From Pseudomonas pseudonitroreducens (GTDB lineage: Bacteria > Pseudomonadota > Gammaproteobacteria > Pseudomonadales > Pseudomonadaceae), in NCBI RefSeq assembly GCF_021603645.1, contig NZ_BQHJ01000008.1, positions 1 to 64,000 of the forward strand: a stretch of DNA of 64,000 nt, in the 5' to 3' direction. The notes under the pieces were generated by a model. The model saw only the letters and a list, made by a program, of their open reading frames with translations. It had not been told where the DNA came from and ran no database searches. Made by a program: the position numbers and the translations under genes. Shown here piece after piece: positions 28,002 to 35,250 of this stretch (positions are counted from its first letter, which is position 1; each line of letters begins with the position of its first letter).

Positions 28002-28085
28002 TGTAGGATGGGTGGAGCGCAGCGATACCCATGCTGCCGGCACACAGCCTTGATGGGTATCGCTGCGCTCCACACCATCCTACGC
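28002..28085. repeat. Long inverted repeat (GTAGGATGGGTGGAGCGCAG family)
   Basis: The left arm at 28002-28033 is mirrored by the right arm at 28053-28085 with about 30 paired bases around a 19-bp loop. It holds the sequence GGAGCGCAGCGATACCCAT, a common Pseudomonas intergenic element. It lies 16 bp after the amidohydrolase stop and may act as a transcript-end hairpin. Confidence 0.85.
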
Positions 28086-28147
28086 AAAGGTTTCCTGGTG
28101 ACGATGCGCATGGCTGACCGCGCGGCGGGCCGAGATTGACGCTCTGA

Positions 28148-28173
28148 CGCGCACTCTCTAGAGTGCGCGTTTT
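28148..28173 (+). terminator. Rho-independent terminator
   Basis: CGCGCACTCT-CT-AGAGTGCGCG followed by TTTT is a perfect 10-bp stem with a T-run. It ends plus-strand transcription from the transporter/amidohydrolase operon, about 160 bp after its last stop codon. Confidence 0.85.
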
Positions 28174-28465
28174 CCTACCTCCTGTGCTGCACCCGTACCA
28201 TGACCCCGTTCTGCCGCTTCGCCGATTCTTCGCTCGCCCTCCTGCGGGAGCCTCCGCGCGTGCGCAAGGTCGATGCCGTGCTGAACCTGCGTCGCAGCGT
28301 GCTCTTCGCCTTCACCTTCTCCCCGCCCGTCGGCCTCTGAGCCGGACGCCGCGCGCCTTCGCGCCGGTCATTCCGCATTTCGACTGCGCCCACCGGTGAA
28401 TCCCGGCGGGCTCGTTTGCATTGGCATGCCCAGCCGCTTGAGCGCCCGGGCAAGAGAAGGTTTCC
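28174..28465 (+). other. Leader region of the MFS gene, with a 46-codon ORF
   Basis: This 290-bp stretch between the terminator and the MFS gene contains an ATG-started frame at 28200-28340 (46 codons, MTPFCRFADSS...FSPPVGL). It has no convincing ribosome binding site and no family resemblance. It could be a leader peptide or chance. I see no riboswitch fold or clear promoter here. Confidence 0.3.
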
Positions 28466-29635
28466 ATGAATACCCCGACCACCCTCAACAAGCCCCTGCT
28501 GGCGGTGCTGCTGTTCGCCGTTTCCATCGTCGGCCTGAGCCTGGGCGCCACCCTGCCGCTGGTGGCGCTGCGCCTGCTGGACAACGGCGCCAGCGCGTTG
28601 CAGATCGGCATTCTCTCCGCCGTACCGGCGGCCGGCATGATACTCGCCGCCACCCTGGTCGACCGCGCCTGCCAACTGATGAGCCGGCGTCGCCTGTACC
28701 TGCTGTGCTTCGTGCTGTGCACGGCAAGCACCGCGGCCATCGAGTTCAGCAGCCATTCGCTGTGGCTGCTGGCCGCCGCGCGCCTGGCGCTGGGGGTCGG
28801 CATGGGCATCGCGATCATCCTCGGCGAGGCCTGGGTCAACGAGCTGTGCGGCGAGCACAACCGCGGCACCATCGTGGCGCTGTACGCCACCAGCTTCACC
28901 GCCTTCCAGCTGCTCGGCCCGACCCTGGTGGCGCTGCTCGGCGCGCAGACGCCGTGGGTGGTGCTGCTGGTCAGCGCCGGGCATCTGGTCGCCCTGGCCA
29001 CCGTGGCCTTCGCCATGCCCGAGGACGGTATCCACGAGCACGTCGAGGAGCCGCGCAGTTTCTCCCTCGCCGGCTTCCTGCGGGTAGCGCCGGCGCTGTG
29101 CATGGGCGTGCTGTTCTTCTCCTTCTTCGACAGCGTGGTGCTGTCGCTCTTCCCCGTGTACGCCTCCAGCCACGGCTACGCGGTGGGCATCGCCGCGTTC
29201 ATGGCGACGGTGATCCTGCTCGGCGACATGCTCTTCCAGATGCCGCTGGGCTGGCTCTCCGACCGCCTCGACCGCTCCAGCCTGCACCTGCTGTGCGGCG
29301 TGGCAGCCATGCTGATCGGCCTCGCCCTGCCCTGGCTGATCGGCCAGCCATCGCTGCTGTGGCCGGCGCTGATGGTGCTCGGCGCGGTGGCCGGTGGCGT
29401 CTACACCCTGGCGCTGGTGCTGATCGGCCAGCGCTTCCGCGGCCGCGACCTGGTTACCGCCAACGCCGCCGCCGGCATGCTCTGGGGCGTCGGCAGCCTG
29501 CTTGGCCCCCTGCTCAGCGGCAGCCTGATGGACCTCGGCCCGCAAGGCGTCCCCGTGGCCCTGGCGCTGGCCGCCGGCCTGTTCGTCGCCACCGCGGCCG
29601 CCTCGCTGCGCCGCGCCAGCGTACGCACCGCCTGA
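28466..29635 (+). CDS. MFS transporter
   Basis: A 389-aa major-facilitator membrane protein with about 12 predicted spans. Features include the DRACQLMSRRRLYL loop after TM2 (motif A region), LALGVGMGIAIILGEAWVNELCGEHNRGTI in TM4-5, and the second-half LGWLSDRLDRSSLHLL motif. The pattern (YcaD/COG0477-like with SRRRLY and GEAWVNEL) suggests a drug- or metabolite-efflux MFS, but the substrate cannot be read from sequence. It begins at the ATG at 28466 after GAAGG. It stands alone, with a terminator before and a strong one after it. Confidence 0.88.
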   Translation: MNTPTTLNKPLLAVLLFAVSIVGLSLGATLPLVALRLLDNGASALQIGILSAVPAAGMILAATLVDRACQLMSRRRLYLLCFVLCTASTAAIEFSSHSLWLLAAARLALGVGMGIAIILGEAWVNELCGEHNRGTIVALYATSFTAFQLLGPTLVALLGAQTPWVVLLVSAGHLVALATVAFAMPEDGIHEHVEEPRSFSLAGFLRVAPALCMGVLFFSFFDSVVLSLFPVYASSHGYAVGIAAFMATVILLGDMLFQMPLGWLSDRLDRSSLHLLCGVAAMLIGLALPWLIGQPSLLWPALMVLGAVAGGVYTLALVLIGQRFRGRDLVTANAAAGMLWGVGSLLGPLLSGSLMDLGPQGVPVALALAAGLFVATAAASLRRASVRTA

Positions 29636-29699
29636 TGCCTCAATAGAAGGCAAGGCGCATCGACTTGGTGCCGCCGCGCACAAGGCCAGCACCCGCTCG

Positions 29700-29744
29700 C
29701 CACTGGGGATTTCAGCTAAGCGGTTGAAATCCCCAGTGGTTTTT
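29700..29744 (+). terminator. Strong rho-independent terminator after the MFS gene
   Basis: A perfect 15-bp stem (29700-29714 with 29725-29739, CCACTGGGGATTTCA and its complement) with a 10-nt loop is followed by TTTTT. It insulates the MFS gene from the riboswitch-controlled operon, whose promoter starts 16 bp later. Confidence 0.95.
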
Positions 29745-29759
29745 CCGCTTCGCGAAAAC

Positions 29760-29775
29760 TGGCATTTCAATTGCT
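29760..29775 (+). promoter_or_regulatory. Sigma-54 promoter of the guanidine-riboswitch operon
   Basis: TGGCAT-TTCAA-TTGCT matches the sigma-54 consensus TGGCAC-N5-TTGCW with correct GG-N10-GC spacing and only one mismatch. The start site would be near 29786, giving a 5' leader of about 220 nt that contains the whole riboswitch. Sigma-54 control suggests nitrogen regulation (NtrC), but I found no clear NtrC site upstream. Confidence 0.7.
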
Positions 29776-29865
29776 CTGTCCCCTGCAACGGGATGCATCG
29801 CCCACGGCAAGGTAGCCACCGGGTGAGCGAACGCTGCAAGGCACACACTGGAGTTGCACCACAGG

Positions 29866-29963
29866 CGAACTAGGGTTCCGGTCTCCGTGAGGGGATGTCT
29901 GGTCCGAGAGTTTTCCGGCCCTAGGGACAGGGCTACACGGCGGGAGAAAAGCCCGGGAGACGT
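29866..29963 (+). promoter_or_regulatory. Guanidine-I (ykkC-yxkD) riboswitch
   Basis: Three conserved blocks of the ykkC aptamer are present in order: CTAGGGTTCCG (29870-29880), TCTGGTCCGAGAG (29898-29910), and ACACGGCGGGAGAAAAGCCC with the following GGGAGA (29935-29960). The match to subtype 1 (guanidine-I) is close to exact. The aptamer ends 42 bp before the first gene of the operon. Subtype 2 (ppGpp, PRPP) variants share part of the core but normally differ in the 3' joining region or add a P0 helix; I see no P0. I could not identify the expression platform with certainty. Confidence 0.9.
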
Positions 29964-30005
29964 GATGTCATCCCGTGCCGATTTCCAACCGTTAGGAGCA
30001 ATGCC

Positions 30006-31013
30006 ATGACCATGCCGCTTTCCCTGCGTTCCCTGCGCAAGACCCTGCTCGGTGCCTGTCTGGTTGCTGCCGCCGGGGTCGTACCGCTGACTCTGCAAGC
30101 CGCCGAGAAGCTCAAGATCGGCACCGTCGTCTGGGCCGGTTACGCGCCCTTCTATGTCGCCGACAAGCTTGACCTGTACAAGCCCCACGGCCTCAAGGTG
30201 GAGCTGCAGTTCTTCAACGATCCCGCCCTGATCCCCACCGCCATGACCGGCGGCGCGCTGGATGGCGGCATGCTCACCTACGACCAGGTGGTCGGCGGCG
30301 TCGCCAAGGGCCAGCCGTACCGCGCGGTAATGCCCATCGACTTCTCCAACGGCGGCGACGCCATCGTCGCGGACAAGTCGATCAAGTCGGTCGCCGACTT
30401 CAAGGGCAAAAAGATCGGCTTCAACCCGCTGTCACCCTCCGACTTCCTGCTCGCCTACGCGCTCAAGAGCCACGGCCTGAGCGACAAGGACATCAACCCG
30501 GTGAACATGACGCCCGAAGGCATCCCCGGCGCCATGGCCTCGGGCAGCCTGCCGGTGGGCGTGACCTACGAACCCAACGTCTCGCAGATCCTCGGCATGC
30601 CCGGCGACAAGTTCCACGTCGTGTATTCGTCGAAGGACGCACCGGGCCTGATCACCGACGTGCTGGTGTTCAACCAGGCAATCATCGGCAAACGCCAGAA
30701 GGCGATCAGCGCGATGATCCAGGGCTACGCCGACGGCCTGGCCTACATGAAGGCGCACCCGGACGAGTCCGCCGAAATCATCGGCAAGGTGCTGGGCGTC
30801 AGCGCCGCCGAGGCCAAGGAGCAGATGGCCGGGGTCTACAACATCCCGCTGGCGGAGATGGGCAAGAACTTCGAGAAGTCCGACGCCACCAGCTCCTTCT
30901 TCGGCAGCGGCGCGGTGATCGCCCAACTGCTCAAGGACAACAGCCAGATCCCGGCGATCCCCGACCTCGCCCAGACCTTCGACGCGCAATTCGTCCAGGC
31001 CCTCGCCCAGTAA
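30006..31013 (+). CDS. ABC transporter substrate-binding protein, NitT/TauT type
   Basis: A 335-aa periplasmic binding protein (signal peptide about 1-32, ending LQAAE) of the SsuA/TauA/NrtA-like family. The mature start KLKIGTVVWAGYAPFYVADKLDLY is typical of this family, followed by PTAMTGGALDGGMLTYDQVVGG and a second lobe with DVLVFNQAIIGKRQKAI. It captures a small solute for the permease and ATPase encoded at the far end of the operon. It is the first gene after the guanidine-I riboswitch. The ribosome site TAGGAG is followed by ATGCC-ATGA, so a two-codon ATG-CCA-TGA frame overlaps the chosen start. The ligand is unknown; a guanidino compound is inferred. Confidence 0.9.
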   Translation: MTMPLSLRSLRKTLLGACLVAAAGVVPLTLQAAEKLKIGTVVWAGYAPFYVADKLDLYKPHGLKVELQFFNDPALIPTAMTGGALDGGMLTYDQVVGGVAKGQPYRAVMPIDFSNGGDAIVADKSIKSVADFKGKKIGFNPLSPSDFLLAYALKSHGLSDKDINPVNMTPEGIPGAMASGSLPVGVTYEPNVSQILGMPGDKFHVVYSSKDAPGLITDVLVFNQAIIGKRQKAISAMIQGYADGLAYMKAHPDESAEIIGKVLGVSAAEAKEQMAGVYNIPLAEMGKNFEKSDATSSFFGSGAVIAQLLKDNSQIPAIPDLAQTFDAQFVQALAQ

Positions 31014-31066
31014 GACGCTCAGCCACCGCTCCCGCCAGGACGGCGGGAGCGCTCACGGAGGTATCC

Positions 31067-32089
31067 ATGTCCGCGTCCCTGTACCGCTACGCCGATGGCC
31101 GGCTGCCCAACAGCCTGGCCCTGGCCTATGCCTTTGGCGGCTATGCCGCCGGCTTCGCCCTGCTGTTCGCCGACAGCTGGCTGCTCAACGCCGCCGGCAC
31201 CCTGCTGCTGGGCCACGCGATGATCGTCGCGGCCTACCTGATCCACGAATTCGCCCACGGCACCATCTTCGCCAAGCCGGCGCACAACACCTGGGCCGGC
31301 GAGGCCTGCAGCTGGCTCTGTGGCAGTTGCTACGCCGGGTTCCAGGACCTGCGCCGCAAGCACATGCGCCACCACGTCGACCGCGCCGACGTGATCACCT
31401 TCGACACCAAGGCCTTCCTCGCCCACTGCCCGCGCTGGGCGCGCAGCCTGGTGCTGGCCGCCGAATGGGCCTACGTGCCGGCGGTGGAGCTGATCATGCA
31501 TTACTACGTGATCCTGCTGCCCTTCATCACCGACAACCCGCGCCACCGCGCCAACCGCCGCCGGGTGGCGCTGACCCTGCTGGTACGCGGCGCACTGTTC
31601 GGCCTGGTTGCGGCGGTGTCGTTCAAGGCGCTGGTGCTGTACTTCGTCGCCTGGACGCTGATGATCATCGTGCTGCGCTTCACCGACGCCTACCAGCACA
31701 CCTACGACGCCTTCGCGGTACTGGAGGACGGCGGCAAGATCCCCGACGACAAGTCCCGCGACCGCACCTACGAGCAGATGAACACCTACTCCAACGTGGT
31801 CTCGGTGCGTTGGCCGGTGCTCGACCTGCTGCTGCTCAACTTCGCCTACCACAACGCCCACCACGAGAAGCCCGTGGCGCCCTGGTACCGCCTGCGCAAA
31901 CTGCACCACGAGCTGTATGGCGACGGCTACGCCCAGGTTCTGCCGATGCACCTGCTGTTCAAGGGCTTCCATCGGCACCGCTTGCGCCGCGTGGTCGACG
32001 ACCACTACGGCGAGGTGGCGCCCGAGGGCAAGGACCGCGCCGAAGGCTTCTACGGCGCCGTGGGCGTCTCCTTCCTGACGGCGGTCTGA
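31067..32089 (+). CDS. Membrane fatty-acid-desaturase-like diiron enzyme
   Basis: A 340-aa membrane protein with the three-histidine-cluster pattern of membrane diiron desaturases/hydroxylases: HEFAH (60-64), HMRHH (99-103) and HNAHH (262-266), plus FTDAYQHTYDA around 205-215. Hydrophobic segments lie at about 18-55 and 170-205. Such enzymes use O2 and electrons for desaturation or hydroxylation, not only of lipids. Here it sits second in an operon with small-molecule hydrolases and an ABC importer, with no lipid genes nearby, so hydroxylation of an imported N-alkyl or cyclic substrate is a reasonable guess. No electron-transfer partner gene is in the operon. Confidence 0.85.
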   Translation: MSASLYRYADGRLPNSLALAYAFGGYAAGFALLFADSWLLNAAGTLLLGHAMIVAAYLIHEFAHGTIFAKPAHNTWAGEACSWLCGSCYAGFQDLRRKHMRHHVDRADVITFDTKAFLAHCPRWARSLVLAAEWAYVPAVELIMHYYVILLPFITDNPRHRANRRRVALTLLVRGALFGLVAAVSFKALVLYFVAWTLMIIVLRFTDAYQHTYDAFAVLEDGGKIPDDKSRDRTYEQMNTYSNVVSVRWPVLDLLLLNFAYHNAHHEKPVAPWYRLRKLHHELYGDGYAQVLPMHLLFKGFHRHRLRRVVDDHYGEVAPEGKDRAEGFYGAVGVSFLTAV

Positions 32090-32091
32090 GC

Positions 32092-32865
32092 ATGATCGAC
32101 TACCGGGGCAAACGCGTGCTCATCACCGGTGCCGGAAGCGGCATCGGCAAGGGCCTGGCGCGGGCATTCGCCGAACAGGGCGCGACGCTGGAGCTGCTGG
32201 ATCGCAACGCCGCTGCACTGGCAGCAGTTGTCGAGGAACTGGCAGCGCTGAGCGATGTGCGCAGCCACGCCCTGGACCTGGGCGACAGCGCGGCCATCGC
32301 CGGATTTGTCGCACTCCGCGGAGGCGCACCGCTGGACGTGCTGATCAACAACGCCGGCGTCGAGTACGCCACGCCGCTGGACGACCCGGATGGCGAAGCG
32401 GACAGCCGCTGGCAGGCGCTGCTGGACAACAACGTCGCCTCGATGCTGCGCCTGACCCGCGCCCTGCTGCCGAGCCTCAAGGCCGGCAGCAGCGTGATCA
32501 ACCAGGCTTCGATCTGGGGCCTGAAGGGCGTGCCGGGCTTTTCCGCCTATGTCGCCAGCAAGCACGCGGTGATCGGCCTGACCCGCGCGTTGGCGTGGGA
32601 ACTCGGGCCACGGCGCATCCGCGTCAACGCCGTGTGCCCCGGCTGGATCGCCACCGAGGCGGCCATGCGCTCGCTCGCGGTGATGGCCACCGCCAACGGT
32701 CGCAGCGAAACCGAGGAACTGGCGCAGATCCTTGCCGCCCAGGCGGTCCCGGAACTGCTCACACCGACGGACCTGGCCGGCACCTTCCTGTTCCTCGGCA
32801 GCCCGCTGGCGGCCGCCCTCACCGGCCAGGCGCTGTCGGTCAGCCATGGCGAGGTCATGCACTGA
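32092..32865 (+). CDS. SDR-family oxidoreductase (first)
   Basis: A 257-aa classical short-chain dehydrogenase/reductase. The cofactor motif is TGAGSGIGKG (about 13-22), with NNAG (about 85-88), the catalytic Ser in NQASIWG and YVASK (Tyr-x3-Lys). It should oxidise or reduce an alcohol/ketone with NAD(P)(H). The ATG at 32092 follows the desaturase stop by 2 bp. Its TGA shares an A with the ATG of the next SDR gene. A much longer upstream reading frame overlaps the desaturase and is rejected. In the pathway it could oxidise a hydroxylated intermediate. Confidence 0.9.
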   Translation: MIDYRGKRVLITGAGSGIGKGLARAFAEQGATLELLDRNAAALAAVVEELAALSDVRSHALDLGDSAAIAGFVALRGGAPLDVLINNAGVEYATPLDDPDGEADSRWQALLDNNVASMLRLTRALLPSLKAGSSVINQASIWGLKGVPGFSAYVASKHAVIGLTRALAWELGPRRIRVNAVCPGWIATEAAMRSLAVMATANGRSETEELAQILAAQAVPELLTPTDLAGTFLFLGSPLAAALTGQALSVSHGEVMH

Positions 32866-33614
32866 TGAAACCGCTCGAAGGACAGACCGCGCTGGTCACC
32901 GGCGCCACCCAGGGTATCGGCCGCGCCACTGCCCTGGCGCTGGCGGGAGCCGGTGCGACGGTATGGATCAACCACCTCGACCAGGCCGAAGCCGCCAGCG
33001 CGCTGGCGGCGCGCATCGCCGCCGCGGGCGGACGCGCCTGTGCGGTGCAGGCCGACGTTGCCGTGCCGCCGCAGGTAGAAGACATGTTCGCCCGCGTGCT
33101 TGCCGAGGGCGACCTGCACATCCTGGTGAACAACGCCGGGATCATGCTGGAGAAACCCTTCCTGGACACCAGCGAAGACGACTGGGCCACGCTGCTCGGT
33201 GTCGACCTCACCGCGGTCTACCGCTGCTGCCGGCATGCCCTGGCGCACATGCAGGCGCGGGGCAGCGGCAGCATCGTCAATATTGCTTCGGAACTCGGCC
33301 AGCTCGGCCGCGAGCGTTACGCCGCCTACTGCGCGGCCAAGGCCGGGGTGATCGGGCTGACCAAGGCGCTGGCCCGCGAGTTCGCCCCGCACCTGCGCAT
33401 CAACGGCGTGGCGCCGGGGCCGGTGGACACGCCGATGGTCTCGGTGGAGCACATGAGCGAAGCGATGATCGCCCGCGAGACGGCGATTCCCGCCGGGCGC
33501 CTGGGCAAGCCCGAGGAAATCGCTGCTGCCGTGCTGTTCCTCGTCTCGCCCGAAGCGAGTTTCTTCCATGGGCAGATACTCGGCGCCAATGGCGGCGCCT
33601 GGATGGGCGCCTGA
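32865..33614 (+). CDS. SDR-family oxidoreductase (second)
   Basis: A 249-aa SDR with TGATQGIGRA near the N-terminus, NNAGI, the catalytic Ser in NIASELG, YCAAK (Tyr-x3-Lys) and the C-terminal GQILGANGGAWMG that matches the FabG-like SDR end. It is only distantly related to the neighbouring SDR, so the pair probably acts on different steps rather than being a recent duplication. The ATG at 32865 overlaps the previous stop codon, and its own stop overlaps the next ATG (TGATG). Confidence 0.9.
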   Translation: MKPLEGQTALVTGATQGIGRATALALAGAGATVWINHLDQAEAASALAARIAAAGGRACAVQADVAVPPQVEDMFARVLAEGDLHILVNNAGIMLEKPFLDTSEDDWATLLGVDLTAVYRCCRHALAHMQARGSGSIVNIASELGQLGRERYAAYCAAKAGVIGLTKALAREFAPHLRINGVAPGPVDTPMVSVEHMSEAMIARETAIPAGRLGKPEEIAAAVLFLVSPEASFFHGQILGANGGAWMGA

Positions 33615-34489
33615 TGCGCGCGGAAATCATCCTGCTGCTGGGCGCCGCCATCTGGGGTCTGGGCTGGATGCCACTGGCGCACTTCGCCGGGCAGGGTCTC
33701 GCCGGCATGCCGCTGGTGCTCTGCACCTACGGGCTGCTCTGCGCGCTGGCCGTGCCACTGGTGCTGAACCAGCGCCGGCAATGGTGGCCGCAGCGCAGTG
33801 CCCTGCTCGCTATCTGCCTGTTTGGCGGCTGGGCGACGGCCGGGCTGGTAGCGGCATTGTCCGAGGGTGACGTGGTGCGCGCCATGCTGCTGTTCTACCT
33901 GGCGCCGGTATGGGGCCTGCTCGGCGGCCGCCTGCTGTTCGGCGAACGGCTGACGCCTGCGCGGCTCGGCGCGCTGGCGCTGGCCATGCTCGGCATCGCC
34001 CTGACCCTGGGTATCAGTCACGAAACCTTCCGCCCGCTGGCCGCCAGCGACTGGCTGGCGCTCTCCGCCGGCTTCGCCTTCGCCCTCAACAACCTGGCCA
34101 CCCGCGCCGCCGAACAGGTGCCGCTGGCGAGCAAGGCGGTAGTCGGCTTCATCGGCAGCGCCGCGCTGGGTGGGCTGTTCTGCCTGCTGCAAGGCACGCC
34201 GCTGCCCGCCGTCGATGCCCAGCAATGGTTGCAACTGGCCGCCTTCGGCCTGTTCTGGCTGGCCGCCATGGGCGCCGCGCAATACGGCTTCAGCCACGTC
34301 GAGGCGAGCCGCGCCGCGGTGCTGGTGGTGATCGAACTGCTGGTCGCCGTGCTCACCGCCGCCTGGTTCGGCGAGCGCGAACTGGGCCTGCGCGAATGGC
34401 TCGGCGGCTCCCTGGTCCTGGCCGCGGCGCTGATCGCCGCGCGCCCTTCTCCCGAACTTCCCCCCACTCTCTGCGAGGCCGAATCATGA
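33614..34489 (+). CDS. EamA/DMT-family transporter
   Basis: A 291-aa protein with ten hydrophobic spans in two EamA repeats (drug/metabolite transporter superfamily). The first repeat starts AEIILLLGAAIWGLGWMPLAHF; the second begins with ASDWLALSAGFAFALNNLATRAAE and ends AAWFGERELGLREWLGGSLVLAAALIA. It is probably an exporter of an amine-type or toxic product. Other DMT-superfamily proteins (SMR type, Gdx) export guanidinium and are commonly linked to guanidine riboswitches, but this protein is a full-length EamA, not an SMR. It overlaps the neighbouring genes at both ends. Confidence 0.85.
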   Translation: MRAEIILLLGAAIWGLGWMPLAHFAGQGLAGMPLVLCTYGLLCALAVPLVLNQRRQWWPQRSALLAICLFGGWATAGLVAALSEGDVVRAMLLFYLAPVWGLLGGRLLFGERLTPARLGALALAMLGIALTLGISHETFRPLAASDWLALSAGFAFALNNLATRAAEQVPLASKAVVGFIGSAALGGLFCLLQGTPLPAVDAQQWLQLAAFGLFWLAAMGAAQYGFSHVEASRAAVLVVIELLVAVLTAAWFGERELGLREWLGGSLVLAAALIAARPSPELPPTLCEAES

Positions 34490-35250
34490 CTGTCCGGATG
34501 GACCAGCTCAGCTGGGTCGAGTACGCGCGCCGGGTGCGCGAGCAATCCCCTGTGGTCTTCCTGCCCTGCGGCGCCACCGAGCAGCACGGCCCGCACCTGC
34601 CGCTGGGCACCGATGCGCTGCTGGCCAGCGCGCTGTGCGAAGACGTTGCCCGGCAGGTCGACGGGCTGGTCGCGCCCGCGCTCTCCTACGGCTACAAGTC
34701 GCAGCCCAAGTGCGGCGGCGGCCAGCATTTCTGCGGCACCACCAGCCTCGACGGGCAGACGCTGATTGCGCTGGTGCGCGATGCCGTGCGCGAGTTCGCC
34801 CGCCACGGCGTGACCCGCCTGGTACTGGTGGACGGCCATTATGAAAACCAGTGGTTCGTCACCGAAGGCATCCAGCTCGCCCTGCGCGAACTGGGCACCA
34901 GCAGCCCTCTTGAAGTGATGCGCCTGGAGCATTGGGACTTCTGCAGCGAGTCCACACTCAGCGAGGTCTTCCCCGACGGTTTCCCCGGCTTCGCCCTGGA
35001 GCACGCGGCGGTGATCGAGACCTCGCTGATGCTGCACTACCTGCCCAATCTCGTGCGCCTGGACCTGATCCCCGACGATGGCCCCGCCGACTTCCCGCCC
35101 TACGACATGTACCCCAGCCGCACCGAGTGGGTGCCGCCGTCGGGCGTGCTCTCCTCGGCGCGCGGCTCCAGCGCCGACAAGGGCCTGCGCATGGCCCGCG
35201 ACATCGTCGGCGGCATTGCCGATGCCGTGCGCAAGGAGTTCCGCCTGTGA
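34486..35250 (+). CDS. Creatininase (creatinine amidohydrolase) homologue
   Basis: A 254-aa close relative of P. putida creatininase, which hydrolyses the lactam ring of creatinine to creatine. The metal ligands align: Glu32 and His34 (GATEQHGPH), Asp43, His118 and Glu120 (GHYEN). The highly conserved SYGYKSQPKCGGGQHF and GTTSLDG segments and Trp150 (aligned with Trp154 of the P. putida enzyme) are present. The residue aligned with Trp174 of that enzyme, part of its active-site lid, is Phe169. So a creatinine-like cyclic guanidine is a plausible substrate, but a different ring is possible. The ATG at 34486 overlaps the EamA stop. Confidence 0.9.
   Translation: MTVRMDQLSWVEYARRVREQSPVVFLPCGATEQHGPHLPLGTDALLASALCEDVARQVDGLVAPALSYGYKSQPKCGGGQHFCGTTSLDGQTLIALVRDAVREFARHGVTRLVLVDGHYENQWFVTEGIQLALRELGTSSPLEVMRLEHWDFCSESTLSEVFPDGFPGFALEHAAVIETSLMLHYLPNLVRLDLIPDDGPADFPPYDMYPSRTEWVPPSGVLSSARGSSADKGLRMARDIVGGIADAVRKEFRL

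Noticed and set aside
28200-28340. A 46-codon ORF ahead of the MFS gene as a leader peptide
   Set aside because: No ribosome site, no codons that would suggest attenuation and no mutually exclusive hairpins; kept only as a note in the leader region.
29650-29690. NtrC binding site upstream of the sigma-54 promoter
   Set aside because: The GGTGC...GCAC sequence near 29666 has its half-sites in the wrong orientation for NtrC.
29866-29963. Reading the ykkC element as a ppGpp or PRPP riboswitch
   Set aside because: No P0 helix is seen, the 3' core matches subtype 1, and the downstream genes are not amino-acid or purine synthesis genes.
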